Positions 52,538-61,494 of a stretch of 64,000 nt of DNA are shown here, one piece after another. The notes under the pieces were generated by a model. It searched no databases, had not been told where the DNA came from, and saw nothing but the letters and a program-made list of their open reading frames with translations. The position numbers were made by a program, and so were the translations under genes. Location: contig CALUTI010000004.1 in assembly GCA_944323695.1 (NCBI GenBank), forward strand, positions 62,001-126,000. The letters are read 5' to 3'. Within the stretch, counting starts at the first letter, position 1. Each line of letters opens with the position of its first letter. Origin of the DNA: Candidatus Gastranaerophilales bacterium. Its GTDB lineage: Bacteria; Cyanobacteriota; Vampirovibrionia; Gastranaerophilales; Gastranaerophilaceae.

Positions 52538-53177
52538 TGCGTTTAATCCTTTGAGCCTGCCTGAATTCATTAATTTCTTTGTGATTGCCGTTTAAAAGAA
52601 CCTCGGGAACATTTAAACCTCTGTATTCACGCGGTTTTGTATATTGCGGGTATTCAAGAAGCCCGTCTGAAAAACTGTCATCATCCGCGGATTCAATCTT
52701 ACCCAAAGTGCCTTCAAGCTTTCTGCTTACTGCATCCAAAACACATAACGCGGGAAGCTCTCCGCCGGTCAAAACAAAATCCCCCAATGAAATTTCTCTG
52801 GGCTTAATAATATCCCGTATTCTCTCGTCAAAGCCCTCATAATGCCCGCATAACATTACAATCTGATCGTATTCGGCCAATTCTTTTACGAGACTTTCCT
52901 TCAAAGGCTCTCCCTGAGGCGAAAGCATAATCGTAATTGAGTTTTCACACCTTTCAACGCTTTCATACGCGTCAACATAAGGCTGTGGCATCAAAACCAT
53001 TCCCGCACCGCCGCCATAAGGGGTATCGTCTACTTTTTTGTGTTTATCAAGCGTAAAATCACGCGGATTTACCGTATTTACGCTGATAACACCCGCTTCA
53101 ACCGCGCGTTTTATGATACTTTGACTGCAATAGTCAGTAATCATTTCCGGAAAAAGCGTCAGGATATCAAATTTCAT
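52506..53177 (-). CDS. trmD: tRNA (guanine-N1)-methyltransferase
   Basis: A 223-residue SPOUT enzyme that makes m1G37 in tRNAs to prevent frameshifting. Family segments are FDILTLFPEMI, VNPRDFTLDKHKKVDDTPYGGGAGMVL, LCGHYEGFDERI, EISLGDFVLTGGELPA and LLEYPQYTKPREY. It overlaps rimM by 4 nt. rpsP and rplS, the usual flanking genes, are not here. Confidence 0.97.
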   Translation of the reverse strand: MKFDILTLFPEMITDYCSQSIIKRAVEAGVISVNTVNPRDFTLDKHKKVDDTPYGGGAGMVLMPQPYVDAYESVERCENSITIMLSPQGEPLKESLVKELAEYDQIVMLCGHYEGFDERIRDIIKPREISLGDFVLTGGELPALCVLDAVSRKLEGTLGKIESADDDSFSDGLLEYPQYTKPREYRGLNVPEVLLNGNHKEINEFRQAQRIKRTKERRPDLMR

Positions 53178-53686
53178 TCCAAAAGCCCCTCCAGATTGTT
53201 AATGGTAACCTTTTTGCCCTTCAAATCAACATCTGTGACAATCGCTTTTACAAAAGGCACAAGAGAAATATTTTTTGATTTGGTTTTCACGGACAGCAAA
53301 TCGCTTGCGCCGTTATTGGAAACCCCGACGATAAACCCGAGCTTTTTGCCTTCTGAATCCACAACATCAAGCCCTACAAGCTCATCTATCAAAAACTCAT
53401 CCTCCTCTAAGTTCTCGCGAATAGTCGTTTCTTCAACAAACAAAAGGCACCCTTTTAAGGGTAAAAATTCATTTATGGAGTTTATTCCGTCAAACTTTAC
53501 CACGGCAACATTTTTATTAAGCCTTGAGCGGGTAATCTTTAACGGCTTATATTCACTTTGTATTTTTACAAAAACCTCTTTTAAAGACAGGAAAAAATCA
53601 GCCTGATTTTTGGAAAAACCAACCTTAGCTTCTCCCTGAATTCCGTGGAAATTCAAAATCTTGCCGACAGAAATAAACTTACTCAT
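53174..53686 (-). CDS. rimM: 16S rRNA processing protein RimM
   Basis: A 170-residue RimM, an assembly factor for the 30S head. The N-terminal barrel begins ISVGKILNFHGIQGEAKVGF and the PRC-barrel part has DEFLIDELVGLDVVDSEGKKLGFI, then LVPFVKAIVTDVDLKGKKV. It overlaps the upstream disordered-protein gene by 8 nt and trmD downstream by 4 nt. Confidence 0.95.
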   Translation of the reverse strand: MSKFISVGKILNFHGIQGEAKVGFSKNQADFFLSLKEVFVKIQSEYKPLKITRSRLNKNVAVVKFDGINSINEFLPLKGCLLFVEETTIRENLEEDEFLIDELVGLDVVDSEGKKLGFIVGVSNNGASDLLSVKTKSKNISLVPFVKAIVTDVDLKGKKVTINNLEGLLE

Positions 53687-54623
53687 CAGCCTCTTTTTTA
53701 GGTTTTCTGCCGCGTTTCGGTTTTTCAGCTTCTGCAGCCGGTGCAGCTTCTTCAGCTTTCACCTCTGTTTTTGGCTTTTTGAATTCTTCAGGAGCATCTT
53801 CTCTTTCCTGATTCCAACGTTCAAGTCCCATTTGAGAACGGATTAAGCCGATACCGACGTGTACACGCCATTCATCCATTTTTAATTGCGCCGCAATAAT
53901 TTTGTGGCAGCCGATAGGCGGAAGCGGCAATAACGGTTCGTAAAGATTTTTTATTGCAAACAGCTGATCCGGTGAAATCGCCAATTTACGTTTCGGGAAC
54001 GGCAATTTCGGAAGCATCATTTTTTGTCTTACAAGATTTATGCCAAAGAAAACTTTTCTCGGCTCAAGCCCGATTTTTTCACCTATAACCTCGTGTGCGT
54101 CAGGGTTTGGCAGCGGAAGCATAGGTTTATAAAGCTTTTCAATCAGTTCAAGCTGTTCTTTGCTTACCAGAAGCTGTTTAGGTCCTTTAGCCTTATTCAT
54201 CGGACGACGGTTATTAAAGCCCGGTCGTTGATTTCTGTTAGAATTAGGTCTGTTAAAGCCTCCGGGGCGCTGGTTACGGTTGTAGCCGCCCTGTTGTGGT
54301 CTTTGGTTATTGTTATAACGACGATTGTTGTTATTCGGTCTGTTATAATTATTTCCTTGCCTATTGTAATTGTTGTTTCTGTTGTAGTTGTTATTAGGAC
54401 GCTGCTGAGGGCGTGTGTCGCGACCTTCACCTGCACTGTAGCTGCTGTAGAATTTCGGCTGTTCTTCATTAACCGGTTTTACCTCCTCAGCCGGGACTTC
54501 CGGAGTTACGGAAGGTGATATAATCATCTTTTTATCAGGATACAAACAATCAGGACAGATAACTCTTTTGGGGTTTTTTGTCTCAAACTCGCGACCGCAT
54601 TTAATGCATTTGTTCACATACAT
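53679..54623 (-). CDS. zinc-ribbon protein with long Asn/Arg/Gly-rich disordered region
   Basis: A 314-residue protein. It opens with a zinc ribbon (Cys6, Cys9, Cys23, Cys26), followed by an acidic linker, a low-complexity region at about 72-145 made of Asn, Arg, Gly, Tyr, Gln and Pro (repeats like NYNRNNNYNR and QRPGGFNRP), a folded middle with two similar segments (KEQLELIEKLYKPMLPLP and PDQLFAIKNLYEPLLPLP), and a Lys/Ala/Glu-rich tail. The RG/NR-rich part predicts RNA binding. Overlap with rimM-trmD suggests a role in ribosome assembly or RNA metabolism. Confidence 0.75.
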   Translation of the reverse strand: MYVNKCIKCGREFETKNPKRVICPDCLYPDKKMIISPSVTPEVPAEEVKPVNEEQPKFYSSYSAGEGRDTRPQQRPNNNYNRNNNYNRQGNNYNRPNNNNRRYNNNQRPQQGGYNRNQRPGGFNRPNSNRNQRPGFNNRRPMNKAKGPKQLLVSKEQLELIEKLYKPMLPLPNPDAHEVIGEKIGLEPRKVFFGINLVRQKMMLPKLPFPKRKLAISPDQLFAIKNLYEPLLPLPPIGCHKIIAAQLKMDEWRVHVGIGLIRSQMGLERWNQEREDAPEEFKKPKTEVKAEEAAPAAEAEKPKRGRKPKKEADE

Positions 54624-54782
54624 AATTTTAAAAGCCTCTTAATTGAATAATAAAATAATACTCCTCGAAAAAATCGATTTCAAAAAAATAATACAAATTT
54701 GCATGTACATTTTAACATAAAAAATAAATCTTGACAAGGGGGTAATACAGATATTGTTAAGGTCTTACAACTTATAGGTCAA

Positions 54783-55220
54783 TTACTTTTCAATAAAGAA
54801 GGTAACAGGGCCGTCGTTTACCAGCTCAACATCCATCATTGCCCGAAATTTGCCGGTTTCCGTCTTCACATCGTGTTCTTTAACCTTTATAATGAAATAT
54901 TCATACAAGTCAACGGCCTTATCTAAAGGTGCTGATTTGTCAAAGCTCGGGCGGGTTCCCTTTTTGCAATCGCCGCATAAAGTAAACTGTGACACCACAA
55001 GAATTTCGCCTTTAACATCTTTCAAAGACAAATTCATCTTGCCGAATTCATCCTCAAAAATTCTAAGGTTGACGATCTTATCCGCAAGTTTTTCGGCATT
55101 TATTTTTTCGTCTGTTTTTTCAACCCCGACAAAAACCAGAAGACCTTTGCCGATTTTTGAAAAAATCTCGCCGTCAATTGTTACAGATGCGCTTTTAACT
55201 CTCTGGATTAATGCTTTCAT
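54783..55220 (-). CDS. dtd: D-aminoacyl-tRNA deacylase
   Basis: A 145-residue DTD that removes D-amino acids (and Gly) from tRNA. Active-site motifs SQFTLCGD and NDGPVTF are intact, and the start [18 protein letters not shown] is typical. It overlaps rlmN by 4 nt. It ends before a 155-bp non-coding stretch in which I see nothing definite. Confidence 0.96.
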   Translation of the reverse strand: MKALIQRVKSASVTIDGEIFSKIGKGLLVFVGVEKTDEKINAEKLADKIVNLRIFEDEFGKMNLSLKDVKGEILVVSQFTLCGDCKKGTRPSFDKSAPLDKAVDLYEYFIIKVKEHDVKTETGKFRAMMDVELVNDGPVTFFIEK

Positions 55221-56236
55221 GAGACTTTTCCTTTCAACTGACCGCAGGCAGCATCGATATCCGCGCCGCGTTCAAGTCTTACGGTAACCTTTTTGCCTGA
55301 ATGTTCCAAAAGACACTTAAATTTCATTATTGCGTTATTTGAAGGTCGCTTGTAATCGTTGTCGCTTGTCGGATTGTAGGGGATTAAATTAACGTTGCAT
55401 TTTATATCGTGAAGATATTCAGCCAACTGTTTTGCGCATTCAACCGTATCATTCAGGTCTTTTATCAAAAGGTATTCAATGGTAATCCTTCTGCCTGTTT
55501 TTTCAACGTAATTTTTAAGCGCAATTTTTAAATCACGCAAATTATATTTTTCTTCAATCTGCATTAATTTTTTACGAAGCTCGTGATTTGGGGCGTGCAG
55601 AGAAAGTGCAAGCGTAGACTGCATATCAAGTTCGGCCAATCTGTTAATCCCGGGGATTATTCCGCTTGTGGAAACCGTCAGGCGGCGCTGACCTATCTGG
55701 AAGCTTTCGTTAAAAATTTCCATTGCCTTTAAAACGTTATCAAGGTTCAAAAGCGGCTCGCCCTGCCCCATAAAGACAACGTTTGTAACCTTCAAGCCTG
55801 TGTCTCTTTGGATTGTCAAAACCTGCTCAATTATTTCTTTATATGTTAAATTTCTTATAAAACCGCGTTTTCCCGTTGCACAAAAAGAACAATTCACGGC
55901 ACATCCGACCTGTGAGCTTACGCAGGCGGTGAGATTCGCGCGGTTGTCAAAACGCATTAATACCGTCTCAACGCACTCTCCGTCAGGATATTCAAGCAGA
56001 TATTTCAAAGTCCCGTCGGCACTTTCCTGTTTAATTTTAATTTTTACATCCGTAACTTTAGCAATTTTTTTCAAATCTTCGCGGAAATCTTTTGACAGAT
56101 CCGTCATATCGTCAATGGATTTTGCGGATTTTAAATAAATCCAGTTATGAATCTGGCGCGCGCGGAATTTTGACTGGTGAAGCTCATCAGTTATTTTTTC
56201 TATCTCTTTTTGACTTAAACCTGTTAATATTTGCAT
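55217..56236 (-). CDS. rlmN: dual-specificity rRNA/tRNA (adenine-C2)-methyltransferase
   Basis: A 339-residue radical SAM enzyme that makes m2A2503 in 23S rRNA and m2A37 in tRNA. The radical SAM Cys triad is in [15 protein letters not shown], preceded by [44 protein letters not shown] and the final catalytic Cys region [10 protein letters not shown] are present. dtd follows with a 4-nt overlap. Confidence 0.96.
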   Translation of the reverse strand: MQILTGLSQKEIEKITDELHQSKFRARQIHNWIYLKSAKSIDDMTDLSKDFREDLKKIAKVTDVKIKIKQESADGTLKYLLEYPDGECVETVLMRFDNRANLTACVSSQVGCAVNCSFCATGKRGFIRNLTYKEIIEQVLTIQRDTGLKVTNVVFMGQGEPLLNLDNVLKAMEIFNESFQIGQRRLTVSTSGIIPGINRLAELDMQSTLALSLHAPNHELRKKLMQIEEKYNLRDLKIALKNYVEKTGRRITIEYLLIKDLNDTVECAKQLAEYLHDIKCNVNLIPYNPTSDNDYKRPSNNAIMKFKCLLEHSGKKVTVRLERGADIDAACGQLKGKVS

Positions 56237-56297
56237 ATTTTATTATTCCTTTACAACACCCTTCACCCGAATTTCTGACACTCGCACCCCAAAATTC

Positions 56298-56966
56298 TCA
56301 AGGGGTAATATGGTCTTTATAGTACTCAATAATTTCCAACATGGAATGGAGCATCAAAGCAACCGGCTCAACCTCTTGTTTCCACGCATTATATCCGCAG
56401 GATTTCGGCAAAAGCGCAAGCGGATTATCGGGAAAATCGCGGCAAATTTGCGGACGGTGTTCGTAATCCGTACATCTGCTGCAATCGTTGAGTTTCGGAC
56501 AATGGTAAAAATACACATCCTCCTCTTTGTTATCTTCTAGCATCTTGATGTATTCCGGATAAATCTCACGCGCCTCAGCCTTTGATTTATATGGCACAAA
56601 AACGCTTAAAAACTGGTTTGCAAAATTATCACCGTGCTCGGCTTTTATTTTTAGTTCTTCCGGAGAAAACTCGCTGCATGCCAGACGGCAGCAGGTTCCG
56701 CATCCTACACATGAAAATTCCCTGCGGTATGCAAGAATTTCCGTCCATTTTCTGAAAATTTCGCGGCAAATATCTTCATCAAACATCTTTAAAACTGATT
56801 TTTGCCACAAAGCACCGGGGGTTCCCGCAGGATAATTATCAAAAATATCACCGGCGCCTTCGGGTTTTAATTCATCCACACGTTTTTGAATTTCATCAGC
56901 AGAGGTTTTGAAAATCTCTCTGTACTTTTGCCGTAAATTTTTAACTGATGCTGTCAAATCTTCCAT
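56298..56966 (-). CDS. YkgJ-family cysteine-cluster protein 2
   Basis: A 222-residue paralog of the protein at 50485-51069. It shares the core CVGCGTCCRLACSEFSPEE, a FLSVFVPYKSKAEAR-like segment (in the paralog FLSVFEPYESIEAAR), FYHCPKLNDCSRCTDYEHRP and CRDFPDNPLALLP. It has an additional 90-residue N-terminal region. Metal binding by the Cys cluster is predicted; function is unknown. Confidence 0.78.
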   Translation of the reverse strand: MEDLTASVKNLRQKYREIFKTSADEIQKRVDELKPEGAGDIFDNYPAGTPGALWQKSVLKMFDEDICREIFRKWTEILAYRREFSCVGCGTCCRLACSEFSPEELKIKAEHGDNFANQFLSVFVPYKSKAEAREIYPEYIKMLEDNKEEDVYFYHCPKLNDCSRCTDYEHRPQICRDFPDNPLALLPKSCGYNAWKQEVEPVALMLHSMLEIIEYYKDHITP

Positions 56967-56986
56967 AACAACAGTTTAGCACAAAA

Positions 56987-57619
56987 TTATCCGAAAAGAT
57001 TTTTATATCCTTGTCTAAGCTTAAAAGAAATCATATTATCCGCATCCTCTTTAAGCTCGCGGTAAGCTATTGCGTAATCCATCGGGGTAATTTTACCGTT
57101 AAGATAAAATCCCTTGAACTTATTATTTTCATCACGCTCGCTTTTCATATCCAGAGCATATATAAATGCCGCAAAATCCTTGTTATCAATTAAATTGTCG
57201 CCGGTTTCTTCACCATGGTTTGCGAGCTTTTTAAACTGGGTTTCTATTTTTTTGTTGTAATTAGCAAGTTCTATTTTGTCGTTAGGAATTGCGGTTTTAT
57301 CAACATTTGTTGTTATAAGAAAATTTTTATAGTCGTCAAGGGTGAATTTATACGTCTTGTTATTTGTTTTAGCACCCATATATATAATACAGGAATCCGC
57401 CAAATCGCGAATTTCCATTCTGTAATCCTCATCGACTTTTTTGAGTTCTTCAGGCGACTTGTCTTTTTTATCCGCAAGTTTTCGCCAGCTCGGGGAAACT
57501 ATTTCAAACTCACCGATGCGCGAAAAAGGTATGCCGTCACGAACAACCATTTTATTGATAATTTCAAAAAATGCTTCACCAAGTTCGTAATTTGCATAAG
57601 CGGATAAATTTTCGCTCAT
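56987..57619 (-). CDS. hypothetical protein, possibly EF-hand-like
   Basis: A 210-residue protein, mostly helical and charged. Two segments have the spacing of degenerate EF-hand loops: EETGDNLIDNKD and GFYLNGKITPMD, about 30 residues apart, each followed by a hydrophobic helix. Calcium binding is plausible but the first acidic position is weak in both. It follows the activase gene by 9 bp with an AGGAG SD, so they are co-transcribed. No signal peptide. Confidence 0.6.
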   Translation of the reverse strand: MSENLSAYANYELGEAFFEIINKMVVRDGIPFSRIGEFEIVSPSWRKLADKKDKSPEELKKVDEDYRMEIRDLADSCIIYMGAKTNNKTYKFTLDDYKNFLITTNVDKTAIPNDKIELANYNKKIETQFKKLANHGEETGDNLIDNKDFAAFIYALDMKSERDENNKFKGFYLNGKITPMDYAIAYRELKEDADNMISFKLRQGYKNLFG

Positions 57620-57628
57620 AAAAAACTC

Positions 57629-58633
57629 CTATGCAATATCCCAGCGCCCGCAGGTTCCGCCCCAGCGAGCTATTATATTGCCTTTGATATCCTTAATTTT
57701 TTCAACATGCTGGATTTCATCAACGCCTTCCACAATTGTGATAATTTCGCAATTGTTAGAACAGCCGTTGCATTCGCATGTAATTGAAGAAAAATGCATG
57801 TCACCGACTTCCCAGCCTTTGAATTTAGTCGGAGTTTCGGTATATTGATGATTTTCCATTGCAAGAAGCGCCGCACCTATCGCACCCATTGTCTGGTGGT
57901 TTTCAGGAACAACAACTTTGTGTCCGAGAGCTTCTTCAAACGCCTTTACCATACCGGAATTTGTTGCAACACCGCCCTGGAAGGAAAACACCGGAAGTAA
58001 TTCTTTACCGAGAGCGAGGTTTGAAAGATAATTTCTGACCAAAGCCTGACAAAGTCCGTATAACAAATCTTCCACAGGATAGCCGAGCTGCTGTTTGTGA
58101 ATCAAATCGCTTTCCGCAAAAACTCCGCAGCGGCCTGCAATTCTTGCGGGGTTTTCGGATTTCAAAGCAGTTTCACCAAACTTTTCAATAGGAACATTAA
58201 GTCTGTTTGCCTGTTGATCCAAAAAGCTTCCGGTACCTGCCGCACAAACAGTGTTCATCGCAAAATCGGTTACAATACCGTCTCTCAGCAAAATGATTTT
58301 GCTGTCCTGACCGCCGATTTCAAGAATTGTCTGAACTCCGGGAACATTTGTGCTTGCTGCAACCGCGTGTGCCGTAATTTCGTTTTTTATAATATCGGCA
58401 CCGACCAAAGCTCCTGCAAGATTTCTTCCGGAACCCGTTGTACCAACGCCCATAACCTCGTAATCGGTTAATTTTTTACCGTATAATTCTTTTAAACCTT
58501 TTTGAACTGCCATAACCGGTTTGCCGGCTGTTCTGAGCATGTAACTGTCTACATATTTCCCTTTTTCATCAACAAGTGCAAGTTTTGTTGTTACTGATCC
58601 TACGTCTATCCCTAAATATACTGTTAAACTCAT
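57629..58633 (-). CDS. 2-hydroxyacyl-CoA dehydratase-type activase (BadF/HgdC family)
   Basis: A 334-residue ASKHA ATPase. The phosphate loop GIDVGSVTTKLALVDE, EIGGQDSKII, and the two Cys positions CAAGTGSFLDQQANRL and CGVFAESDLIHK that hold the dimer-bridging [4Fe-4S] cluster are present. A C-terminal Cys-rich part (CECNGCSNNCEI and GGTCGRW) resembles that of the very large activases. In the family it passes one energised electron to a radical dehydratase or reductase. No partner dehydratase is adjacent. An AAAAGGAAG SD precedes the ATG. Confidence 0.87.
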   Translation of the reverse strand: MSLTVYLGIDVGSVTTKLALVDEKGKYVDSYMLRTAGKPVMAVQKGLKELYGKKLTDYEVMGVGTTGSGRNLAGALVGADIIKNEITAHAVAASTNVPGVQTILEIGGQDSKIILLRDGIVTDFAMNTVCAAGTGSFLDQQANRLNVPIEKFGETALKSENPARIAGRCGVFAESDLIHKQQLGYPVEDLLYGLCQALVRNYLSNLALGKELLPVFSFQGGVATNSGMVKAFEEALGHKVVVPENHQTMGAIGAALLAMENHQYTETPTKFKGWEVGDMHFSSITCECNGCSNNCEIITIVEGVDEIQHVEKIKDIKGNIIARWGGTCGRWDIA

Positions 58634-58665
58634 GTTATACTTCCTTTTCCAAGTTTATTATAACA

Positions 58666-58700
58666 CAAAAAAAGAAACCGCACCTTTCGGTGTGGTTTTC
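58666..58700 (-). terminator. terminator of the 62-residue gene
   Basis: On the minus strand a hairpin with arms around ACCACACC and GGTGCGGT and a GAAA loop is followed by a T run, 33 bp after the stop at 58733. Confidence 0.75.
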
Positions 58701-58732
58701 TGAAACTTTGCATCGGACCGGACATTAAAATT

Positions 58733-58921
58733 TTAACTTCTCAAATCAAGTCTTTGCAATTCACCGTGTAGATCAACGAACCCGTCATCAGAGCTGTGTT
58801 TTGAAAAATACTCACGAAACATGTCGTCAATATTTTCTTTCCTGGGAAACATTGACTCAAATCCGAAATGTTTTGATTTTATATCTGGTCTTGTTGCATG
58901 TCCTACAGTAAATTCGCCCAT
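58733..58921 (-). CDS. small hypothetical protein
   Basis: A 62-residue acidic protein (MGEFTVGHATRPDIKSKHF and an HSSDDGFVDLHGELQRLDL end). Support is a GCGGGG SD-like sequence 6 nt before the ATG, a TAATAC box further upstream and a terminator soon after the stop. No family is recognised. It could still be a chance frame. Confidence 0.5.
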   Translation of the reverse strand: MGEFTVGHATRPDIKSKHFGFESMFPRKENIDDMFREYFSKHSSDDGFVDLHGELQRLDLRS

Positions 58922-59049
58922 AGCAAACCCCGCAGCTTGTACCCCAAGTGTATTATTCCCGTTTTTTTAAAACGCATATCCGACTGTTTATTTTTATTAA
59001 AAACAAAGACCGTTTCTCATTTTTATTTTAATAGATTTTGCATAATAAA

Positions 59050-59079
59050 TTTATCCCCCGCAGAATTTTGGGGGATAAA
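59050..59079 (-). terminator. hairpin downstream of the coiled-coil gene, probable terminator
   Basis: A perfect 10-bp stem TTTATCCCCC/GGGGGATAAA with a 10-nt loop, followed on the minus strand by TTTATT. It lies 44 bp after the stop at 59123. Confidence 0.6.
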
Positions 59080-59122
59080 TAATAATTTTATCAAATTATT
59101 TCCGGACAACGTCAGATAAACA

Positions 59123-59536
59123 TTAGGGTACATCTTTTTGGTTTAATGTGCTATCTGTTTGTTCTACTTTATCTTGAGCGAGAGAAAATTTAATAATCTT
59201 CTTTTGTTCATCACGTTGATTTTGACGCTTTACTTCTTCTTTAGACTCATTGATTTGTTTTTGCAGATCATGATTAGCGTGCAGCTTTTTCAATTCATCC
59301 ATTTTAGTTTTTGGAATATCCTGAGAATTTTTCAAGATATAATCAACCTTTTCCTCAAACCTCAGCTGCTCAAGAGTTTTTTTATACTCCTTAGATATTT
59401 CGAAATACTGTTGAATCTGTTCTGCAGTCTTGCTTTTCTCCATTTTTGATTTTTCTTCAGCAGATTTTTTGCTATTAGGTTTCACTTTACCAACTTGCTT
59501 GTTAGAAGCGCCTTCTACGTTCACTTTTTCAAACAT
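59123..59536 (-). CDS. hypothetical coiled-coil protein
   Basis: A 137-residue protein of Lys, Glu, Gln and Asp-rich helical sequence (about 30-115), with no signal peptide or membrane segment. An AAGGAG SD stands before the ATG and a hairpin follows. The composition resembles the tails of the small exported proteins at 5.3-5.9 kb, but there is no alignable identity. Confidence 0.65.
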   Translation of the reverse strand: MFEKVNVEGASNKQVGKVKPNSKKSAEEKSKMEKSKTAEQIQQYFEISKEYKKTLEQLRFEEKVDYILKNSQDIPKTKMDELKKLHANHDLQKQINESKEEVKRQNQRDEQKKIIKFSLAQDKVEQTDSTLNQKDVP

Positions 59537-59638
59537 AAAATTTTCTCCTTATATATTTCTACATAAAGTTATCGGATTTTAATATATAAAACTTTAATAA
59601 TATTATTTTATCTTTACATAATTTTACAAGTTAATCAG

Positions 59639-60541
59639 TCAATTATTGTTTTGGACCGGTATTCCGGCAAGCATACTCAAAATATACGGCTTAACCGTAT
59701 AATTATGCGGAAAATTTACACGAAGTGCCACGTATGTAATAACTTTTTCAAGGTGTGTTTTAAAATCTTCAAATTCTTTGCGGGTTAAGGGCTGAGATTT
59801 TACATATTTTGCAAGAATAGAATACAGATAAGCTTTATCGCAGTCGAAATCTCTTATCATATTATCCAAAAGCACAACCGTAACCATTTTATCCTGCCAC
59901 TTTTGGTTGGTTTTAGAAACGCCGTCCTCGTGGCTTCTTATAAATGTCAAAACTTCCGGAATTACCGCAAGATCACAATAATATGTCAAATCCGCCCAGA
60001 ACTTGAAATCTTCAGCGTGCAGGCAATTTTTATCGTATTCAAGATTATTCTCAACAAGAACAGAACGCCTTATCATACCGGAAGGATTTGAAATACAGCC
60101 CCTGACATAACGTGATAACAATTTAACATCTTCGGGTTCTGTGGGAAGCTCAATTTCTTCCCCTGTATGTAAACGCTTAAAAAACGTTCCCAAACCGCCC
60201 ACATTCGGGTGTTTTTCCATATATTCAACCTGATGTTCAAGACGCTCCGGAGCACTGTAATCATCCGCATCAAGCCGTGCAATATATTTACCGCGGCACA
60301 ACTTGAGACCTTTATTTAAACTTGCGATAATCTTTAAATTTGTTTCATTTTTTACATATCGGATTCTCTTGTCGTTGTAAGACAAAATAACATCTTCCGT
60401 GTCATTTGTAGAGCCGTCGTTAATAATTATAAATTCAAAATCCTTAAATGTTTGATTAAGAATACTCTCAATAGCCTGACGAAGTTCATGGGAACGCGCA
60501 TTATATACTGACATTAAAACTGATACTAATGGTTCATCCAT
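59639..60541 (-). CDS. family 2 glycosyltransferase, copy 2 of a tandem pair
   Basis: A 300-residue GT-A enzyme. It starts VSVLMSVYNARSHELRQAIESIL, with FEFIIINDGSTNDTE, then the metal-binding ARLDADDYS (DxD) and an acceptor-side ED (HAEDFKFWADL). It is soluble and would transfer a sugar in capsule, LPS or glycoprotein synthesis. It overlaps the upstream paralog by 16 nt. A GAGG SD is present. Confidence 0.88.
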   Translation of the reverse strand: MDEPLVSVLMSVYNARSHELRQAIESILNQTFKDFEFIIINDGSTNDTEDVILSYNDKRIRYVKNETNLKIIASLNKGLKLCRGKYIARLDADDYSAPERLEHQVEYMEKHPNVGGLGTFFKRLHTGEEIELPTEPEDVKLLSRYVRGCISNPSGMIRRSVLVENNLEYDKNCLHAEDFKFWADLTYYCDLAVIPEVLTFIRSHEDGVSKTNQKWQDKMVTVVLLDNMIRDFDCDKAYLYSILAKYVKSQPLTRKEFEDFKTHLEKVITYVALRVNFPHNYTVKPYILSMLAGIPVQNNN

Positions 60542-61434
60542 ATAGTTTTAACCTCTTTTATTATCTTAAAATGCTGAATAATAGCTTCCAAATACTGAAT
60601 AATTCTTGCGTTATACGGTTCTGAAAGCTTGGGTACAAGAGAATTTATAACGGATTTAAACAATTCCTTTGTCATCTTAAATTCATTTTCCGTCAGAGGA
60701 ATTGATTTTGTAAATTTCACAAGAATAGGGTACATTTTTTCTCTATCACACTCAAAATCTTTTATTATATTATCAAATGAAATTAGCATCAGCATTTTGT
60801 TCTGGAAGTTTTCATTTTGTGCACAAATACCGGTCTCCGTCTGCCTGTAATATGTTAAAACCTCCGGCAAAACTGCCACATTTGCTACTCTGCTGATGTC
60901 CGACCACATTTTAAAATCTTCGGCATGCAAACAGTCTGAATTATAATAAAGCTTATTGTCCGTCAAAACGGATTTTCTCATCATAGCTGACGAATGCAAA
61001 AGGCAGCCCGGTATATATCTTATACAAAGCGGTATATCTTCAACATTCACAATCTCTCTAACGTGTTCAGGAACAAATTCAAATAAAGTACCCAAAACAC
61101 CTGTTTCAGGATGAGTGTCCATATATTCAACCTGTTTTTCAAGTCTTTGCGACGAACAATAATCATCCGAATCAAGACGTGCAATGTATTTTCCGCTACA
61201 CAAATCCAACCCTTTATTCAAGGTTGCAATAAGCTTCAAATTCCGTTCATTTTTATAATACTTAATCCTGTTGTCTTTATAAGAAAGGATTACATCCTCA
61301 GCGTTATCAGTTGAGGCATCATTAATTATTATCAGCTCAAAATCTTCATACGTCTGGCTTAAAATACTTTCTATTGCCTGACGCAAAAAATCGTACTTTG
61401 TGTTATATACCGGCATCAAAACAGAAACTGACAA
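60526..61434 (-). CDS. family 2 glycosyltransferase, copy 1 of a tandem pair
   Basis: A 302-residue GT2 protein closely related to the downstream gene: VSVLMPVYNTKYDFLRQAIESIL, ELIIINDASTDNAED, ARLDSDDYC and HAEDFKMWSDI. The start is placed at a TTG (61434), because AAGGAG lies 6 nt upstream and the protein then begins right at the first strand of the fold, as in its paralog. The ATG-started frame from 61482 adds 16 residues with no SD. Confidence 0.87.
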   Translation of the reverse strand: MSVSVLMPVYNTKYDFLRQAIESILSQTYEDFELIIINDASTDNAEDVILSYKDNRIKYYKNERNLKLIATLNKGLDLCSGKYIARLDSDDYCSSQRLEKQVEYMDTHPETGVLGTLFEFVPEHVREIVNVEDIPLCIRYIPGCLLHSSAMMRKSVLTDNKLYYNSDCLHAEDFKMWSDISRVANVAVLPEVLTYYRQTETGICAQNENFQNKMLMLISFDNIIKDFECDREKMYPILVKFTKSIPLTENEFKMTKELFKSVINSLVPKLSEPYNARIIQYLEAIIQHFKIIKEVKTIWMNH

Positions 61435-61494
61435 ATTTGTCTCCTTCTTCTTATAGAATAGCAAAAAAAATTCCCCGTTCAACGCAAGATATAA

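Noticed and set aside
53040-53606. Plus-strand 188-residue frame over trmD-rimM
   Set aside because: It is a shadow of two clearly conserved minus-strand genes, without SD or recognisable motifs.
54024-54518. Plus-strand 164-residue hydrophobic frame over the Asn/Arg-rich gene
   Set aside because: It arises from the complement of the low-complexity codons (Val/Ile runs) and has no translation signals.
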